A stretch of 64,000 nt of DNA, taken from Asterochloris sp. CNOR1. Lineage: Eukaryota > Chlorophyta > Trebouxiophyceae > Trebouxiales > Trebouxiaceae. The translations under genes and the position numbers were made by a program. The stretch covers positions 2,696,498 to 2,760,497 of the forward strand of contig OZ017757.1 in NCBI GenBank assembly GCA_963969365.1, in the 5' to 3' direction. Below the pieces are notes generated by a model, which saw only the letters and a program-made list of their open reading frames with translations, had not been told where the DNA came from and did not search any database. Shown in pieces: positions 59,716 through 64,000 of this stretch (the stretch's first letter is position 1; every line of letters starts with the position of its first letter).

Positions 59716-59882
59716 GGGTTTAGGGTTTAGGGTTTAGGGTTCGGGGTTCGGGGTTCGGGGTTCGGGGTTCGGGGTTCGGGGTTCGGGGTTCGGGGTTCGG
59801 GGTTCGGGGTTCGGGGTTCGGGGTTCGGGGTTGGGTTTTGGGGGGTTCGGGGTTTAGGGTTTAGGGTTCGGGGTTCGGGGTT
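59716..59882 (+). repeat. Interstitial telomere-like array
   Basis: About 24 heptamers lie 4.1 kb inside the chromosome end, in the same orientation as the terminal telomere. The array starts with TTTAGGG units, becomes a run of TTCGGGG variants, and after an irregular 'gttgggttttggggggttc' returns to TTTAGGG and TTCGGGG. Reading frames through it (Pro-Arg-Thr-Asn repeats) are artefacts. Confidence 0.97.
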
Positions 59883-60526
59883 TACCACCAGACAGGCGGA
59901 CAGGTGTGCCCTCGATAACTGATGTTGTGCGGAGGGCATGGCCCAGTTGCTTTGTGCATAATTTGTCGTGTTCCGGGTGTGAGCTGATAGGATTAGCTAG
60001 ATCCAGGGGTGTTAGGTGTTTCAGCCAGACTGTTCTTGTTGACGGTTTCCATGCTGTCAATTAAACTTTCTTTGGCGTCCCTGCAGTGCTGTGTCCACAG
60101 CGACTGTGGACAGGTGTGCGCCACTTCTGGACTCAAAAGGGTCGATCTACACTGCCAGTCCTCGTGTTGCAGCATGCGCATCCCTGTCCCCCTCTCCTGA
60201 ATCGATGTAGGCAATATCATCAGTGCATTTAGATTTCTCAGTTGCTTCTGCATTACCTGTCCGCTCTGTCAGTCTTTTGGGAGAAAGGGGTGCTGCTGGT
60301 CCTGCTGTGGCATCTGTGCCATGTGACATGCCGCAGTAACACCTGGCATGGTGCTTTGCCTCAGTAGTGACCACTGGGCTGGCACGATGTGCATGTCCAA
60401 GTGTCTGCAGACCCATCTGTGCAGCGTTTGCAAGCACGTGCTTCTGCCATGCAGGCCTGCGCCAGTGGCCGTAGGGTGAGCTGCGTAGACCTGCACTGCT
60501 GCCCTAGGCAGACATGATGCAAGTGC
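59883..60526. other. Subtelomeric stretch without a supported gene
   Basis: Minus-strand frames here are open in places, for example STRTVWLKHLTPLDLANPI at about 60000-60060 and DAKESLIDSMETVNKNS at about 60020-60075. They overlap one another in different frames and no exon chain closes. Base composition is less GC-rich than the rest of the window. It may be decayed coding or transposon sequence. Confidence 0.35.
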
Positions 60527-60979
60527 ATGCAAGGATCTGCAAGGGAGTTGGTCTCTGTATGGCTGCAGGCACTATCCATGACACGCGTGAGGTGGTTTGC
60601 AGTGCCCTCTTTGATAGCCCAGACCCCGACAGATCGGGAGTGGTCTTCGACTTCAGATGCCATCCTTTCAGGCATGGGAGGCCTGGCTCAGCTGGTGCTT
60701 GCTGAAGCCGGATTGCCACCAACAACAGCTCTGTGGCTGCGGACAGGTTACCCCCAAGGCTGGCAGAGGGTCAGCAGCCTTGCCAAGGTGCCCCCCGGTG
60801 ACTTGGTAGTCAAGGCTGTGGTGGGCCAGTCAGGTGGGCATGCTGACTGCAGAGCCAAGCTGGATGTAGTGGTGCACCAGTGTCAAAGCCAGCCCTCCGC
60901 ACAAGAGAATCTTACACACGTCAGAGGGATCAGGGTAGGCTACGGCCATGCCGCCGCAGTTGTTCTGCAGCTGCCATGA
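60527..60979 (+). CDS. Hypothetical subtelomeric ORF
   Basis: An intronless frame of 150 codons starts with ATG. The second half looks protein-like (GGLAQLVLAEAGLPPTTALW, VPPGDLVVKAVVGQSGG). The first half looks better in another frame (EVVCSALFDSPDPDRSG VVFDF), which suggests a single frameshift near 60650. No family is recognised. It could equally be a decayed gene. Confidence 0.25.
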   Translation: MQGSARELVSVWLQALSMTRVRWFAVPSLIAQTPTDREWSSTSDAILSGMGGLAQLVLAEAGLPPTTALWLRTGYPQGWQRVSSLAKVPPGDLVVKAVVGQSGGHADCRAKLDVVVHQCQSQPSAQENLTHVRGIRVGYGHAAAVVLQLP

Positions 60980-61695
60980 ATACAGTGGTACAATGCTCTA
61001 GGTTCATGCAACTTGTTTAGCTCCATCATGGTCAGCGGCGCTGCGCCGTAATAATGGGCAGGCAGAAAGGGCCTCCCTGAAGGCTGGCTTCACACCGAGG
61101 TGTGTCATGGAAAACTATGGTTGATAGCCTGCCCACATGGGCAGCACCTGGCTGGAGCAAATGCATCATCGTTGCAAGGATGTTGTGCAATAGCAGCCAG
61201 CATGCCCAGCAAAGACTGCTTCATAAACTCTGGATGATCTGCTGGGCTTGACTGGTGTACTGGAGTTCCGGACAGCATGTGAGGTAAGTAGGGCTGTTGG
61301 GGCTCAAGTGCCACCGCCAGGGTGAGCCTCTGGCTGCCAGGTCTCAAGGTGACGTGTGCGCATACGGCAGGCTAACTTCATGGGCAGCATCAGGAGGGTA
61401 GTTGTTGCAGTGCTGCAACCCCTTGGCGGTAGCATGATAGACTAAGTGCTGGGCGTGATTGCAGTGCTGAGAGCCCTGGGCCGCATGCTGATAGGGCTTT
61501 TGTGCCACGCTTGCTAAGGCTGCTTTTCTGGCATGGAGCAGCAAGCACAAGCATTGCATTAGCCACATTGCAGGCTGGTCTAGCATAGTATGCGGCAGCG
61601 TGCAGCATGGTCAAGGTGGTCACGGGCTTGCTTGGGAGCCCAAGGTGATCTGGGCAAAGTGTAATGACTGAAATGGACTGTCTGTGCAGAGCAGC
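60980..61695. other. Subtelomeric stretch, no supported gene
   Basis: About 700 bp. A minus-strand frame at 61105-61347 (LTLAVALEPQQPYLPHM) is open but has no ATG or splice context I can defend. Short direct repeats ('gcagtgctg') occur at about 61407 and 61459. Confidence 0.3.
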
Positions 61696-62552
61696 ATGTA
61701 CGTGAGGCTAGCAATGAGAGTGGTGGTGAAGCCGGCGCCAGCAGGAAGCCGCGCTCAGGTGTGTGAGCATACTGTGATTGCTTGGCTCGGCCTTGCAGTC
61801 CAAAAGCAAATCTTGGGCCACACGCATTGGCCTGCTCTGCAGGCAGAGGCCCCACCGTGCTACCCCAGGCTGAGGTGTTGCAGGATTGGAAGGGCCTCAG
61901 TGACAGCCAGTGGAGCAACAAGCCCAAGCCAAGCTGGCTGCAAGGGCCCTTTCACAAGCTCACCTTGCCCCAGCTGCCAGCAGACTTCAGCCATGCCAGC
62001 ACAGCATCTCAGATCCAGCAGCTGGTCGCCCTGTGTGTGGTGCCAGTGATGCTTGCCAAGCACCAGATCAAGGGCATTGAAGACCTCATGAGGCTGCCCT
62101 CTCCTGCCACCACTGGCCGGCAGCCCAAACTGCCACTGGTCAGGATCCCACAACAGCCGTGCCTGCTGCCAAGCAAGCTCCTGGTCAGATGGGGAGAAGG
62201 CTTGGCTTTTGAGGAGAATGGACACTGCAGGCTGACTCTGCAACGCACGGGCAGAAGCTGGAACAGCAAGGCAGTGAGGTTGGCTACCCTCATCTGCCAT
62301 GCCAGGCATGGGCCCCCTGCAGTTCCAAGGCTTGTGCCCAAGCACTTGTGTGGCAACCACTCATGCATCCACCCAGAACACATTTCCTGGGAGACACAGA
62401 GTGACAACACCTTGCATGCCAGGCACAAGCACACCCCTATGCACATCCCTACAGTGGCCCAGAACCAGCAGGCAAGGGCTGAGGCCCAGCAAGCAAGGGC
62501 TGAGGCCAAGCAAGCAGCAGCTTTGTTGTATTTGGCAGAGAATGTTGTATAG
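61696..62552 (+). CDS. HNH-type nuclease-like protein (homing-endonuclease zinc-loop family)
   Basis: Two exons, 61696-61762 and 61843-62552, joined by an 80-nt intron with a good gtgagc donor, give 777 nt and 258 residues. The diagnostic part is at residues ~175-215: LICHARHGPPAVPRLVPKHL, then CGNHSCIHPEHISWETQSDN. This matches the His-Cys/HNH zinc-binding loop found in I-PpoI-related and other HNH proteins: Cys-x4-Cys, HPEH, W, and Asn near the end of the helix. N-terminal residues are Trp/Pro-rich and unassigned; the C-terminus has a short QQARAEA repeat. The second exon is fully open. No flanking intron-homing context is seen. Such HNH genes occur in many copies in some algal genomes, from established knowledge of the family. 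Confidence 0.68.
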
Positions 62553-62777
62553 CAACCTTGCCCATAACAACATCGCCCATAACAACATTGCCCTGATGAA
62601 TGAAGCAGAGCTCTGACAGGTGTGCATTCAAGTTGCAATGCTACATGAGCCTATGTATGAATTGCATTCCTGTGAACAACCACATTATCTCTCGGGTTCA
62701 TGTAGCACCAGATGCTACAGTTTAGCCACTTATGGTGTGAAAGGCTGAAATGACTCCTTTGCTTAGACTCCTGTCCT

Positions 62778-62782
62778 TGTAA
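62778..62782 (+). terminator. Candidate TGTAA poly(A) signal of the HNH gene
   Basis: TGTAA occurs 226 nt after the HNH stop codon. Confidence 0.35.
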
Positions 62783-62879
62783 CAGTCTTCTTGAACACAT
62801 GGGAGAAGCAAACCGTTTGCTTCGTTGAACTCATCATCCGCAGTGAGCCTGCAGCTTCTCATTGCGGCTGGACCTTGAT

Positions 62880-63416
62880 GGTAGACAGCCATGCAGCAGT
62901 GGTCACTCCACTTCTTGCAACAAGCACCAACACTCCATAGTAGCATGCACTCAATGTCCTTGCAGCATGGGGTCAGGGCTGTGGGAAGAGGCGGGCTGCT
63001 TGTTGCGGGCTCACTGTTGCTAGACCACCATGTTGTGATGAGGAGGGGCTGCATCAACATGGACCAAGAAAGTGGGAGGAGAAGGGCTGCATGTACAGAG
63101 TGCTATTGTCAGGGCAAAGTGTCTTGATGCAATCATTCAATGTCACTGCCATCAGAGGCAGACATCTCAGCTTCACAGGCTGCGCAGCACTGAGGTGGCC
63201 GAGTGCCTGAAGTATGCATCCAGGCACCAAGCTGTTGCACAGCAGCATGTTCTCTGTATTACCATGCTGTGATGGGGAGCATTTGCAGCAGCATGGACCA
63301 GGGCAGTGGGGAAGGTTGCACAGCAGTTGAAAGGGCGAAGCTCGGCAGGGTGCCTAAACTTTGCATTCAGGCACCAAGCTTTTGCACCATGCTGTGGTGA
63401 GGAGCATCTGCAGCGG
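62880..63416. repeat. Degenerate subtelomeric repeat units
   Basis: Two to four imperfect copies of a ~120-160-bp unit. Shared pieces include 'caggcaccaagct' plus 'ttgcac' at about 63221 and 63369, 'atgctgtg' followed by a gatgaggagc-like string at about 63033, 63264 and 63390, and 'agcatggaccagggcagtgg' at 63291 related to 'aacatggaccaagaaagtgg' at 63057. No gene is supported. The last unit runs straight into telomere-variant repeats. Confidence 0.7.
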
Positions 63417-63734
63417 GGTTCAGGGTTCAGGGTTCAGGGTTCGGGGTTCAGGGTTCAGGGTTCGGGGTTCAGGGTTCGGGGTTCGGGGTTCGGGGTTCGG
63501 GGTTCGGGGTTCGGGGTTCGGGGTTCGGGGTTCGGGGTTCGGGGTTCGGGGTTCGGGGGTCGGGGTTCAGGGGTCGGGGTCGGGGTTCAGGGGTCGGGGT
63601 CGGGGTTCAGGGTTCGGGGTCGGGGTTCAGGGTTCGGGGTCGGGGTTCAGGGTTCGGGGTTCAGGGTTCGGGTTTAGGGTTCAGGGTTTAGGGTTCAGGG
63701 TTTAGGGTTCAGGGTTCAGGGTTCAGGGTTCAGG
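63417..63734 (+). repeat. Telomere-variant zone (TTCAGGG, TTCGGGG, mixed)
   Basis: Heptamers TTCAGGG and TTCGGGG dominate, with hexamer slips (gtcggg), gradually mixing with TTTAGGG towards the end. The homogeneous TTCGGGG run at about 63475-63555 is the same variant as in the interstitial array. Confidence 0.97.
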
Positions 63735-64000
63735 GTTTAGGGTTTAGGGTTTAGGGTTTAGGGTTTAGGGTTTAGGGTTTAGGGTTTAGGGTTTAGGGTT
63801 TAGGGTTTAGGGTTTAGGGTTTAGGGTTTAGGGTTTAGGGTTTAGGGTTTAGGGTTTAGGGTTTAGGGTTTAGGGTTTAGGGTTTAGGGTTTAGGGTTTA
63901 GGGTTTAGGGTTTAGGGTTTAGGGTTTAGGGTTTAGGGTTTAGGGTTTAGGGTTTAGGGTTTAGGGTTTAGGGTTTAGGGTTTAGGGTTTAGGGTTTAGG
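63735..64000 (+). repeat. Terminal telomere (TTTAGGG)n
   Basis: About 38 perfect tandem TTTAGGG units run to the last base. The G-rich strand reads 5'->3' towards the right edge, as expected for a right-hand chromosome end. TTTAGGG is the plant type, also used by Chlorella-like algae, unlike Chlamydomonas TTTTAGGG. Confidence 0.99.

Noticed and set aside
59727-59939. Minus-strand ORF of repeated Pro-Arg-Thr-Asn-Pro units
   Set aside because: It is the translation of the interstitial telomere-like repeat.
63306-63705. Plus-strand ORFs of Gly-Ser-Phe-Arg-Val repeats
   Set aside because: Translations of the TTCAGGG/TTCGGGG variant zone, not a gene.

Overview
This is a nuclear chromosome end from a green alga, most likely a trebouxiophyte (Chlorella/Coccomyxa-like). 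The sequence is GC-rich, nearly every gene is split by many GT-AG introns, and the right edge is a plant-type (TTTAGGG)n telomere. Lineage is inferred; the telomere, introns and protein families are read directly. I rebuilt exon chains by hand, requiring splice dinucleotides, matching phases and family similarity. Nine of the eleven main coding chains add up to whole numbers of codons. CDC48 runs off the left edge, and the ACF1-like chain has one unresolved exon.

Layout, left to right. CDC48/p97 (minus, 3' end beyond the left edge, 1-11268). A DUF3110-like protein (minus, 11996-15902), divergent from an MSI4/FVE-type WD40 protein of the RBBP4/7 family (plus, 16103-22165). A small, probably plastid-targeted PDZ protein (plus, 23625-24601), convergent with a very large ACF1/BAZ1A-like chromatin-remodelling accessory protein carrying WAC, HARE-HTH, DDT, WHIM and CXXC modules (minus, 24794-39290). 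A multi-pass membrane protein of unknown function (plus, 39595-43828). Ribosomal protein eS27 (plus, 44048-44394). Then three minus-strand genes: prolyl 4-hydroxylase with a ShKT tail (45151-49361), a FetB/ALS3/STAR2-type permease (49751-53237) and its likely ATPase partner, FetA/STAR1-type (53893-55601).

From about 56 kb the content degrades towards the telomere: a short unknown gene, a frameshifted SET-domain remnant, unknown exons, an interstitial telomere-like array (59716-59882), an HNH-type nuclease-like gene (61696-62552), degenerate subtelomeric repeats, then mixed TTCAGGG/TTCGGGG variants and pure TTTAGGG to the end.

The main structural observation is that many introns contain diverged tandem copies of the adjacent exon edge, each copy usually including the splice junction (called 'exon-edge echoes' here). 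They occur in at least five of the genes, at both donor and acceptor sides, with units of roughly 60-190 bp. Three introns also use GC instead of GT at the donor.
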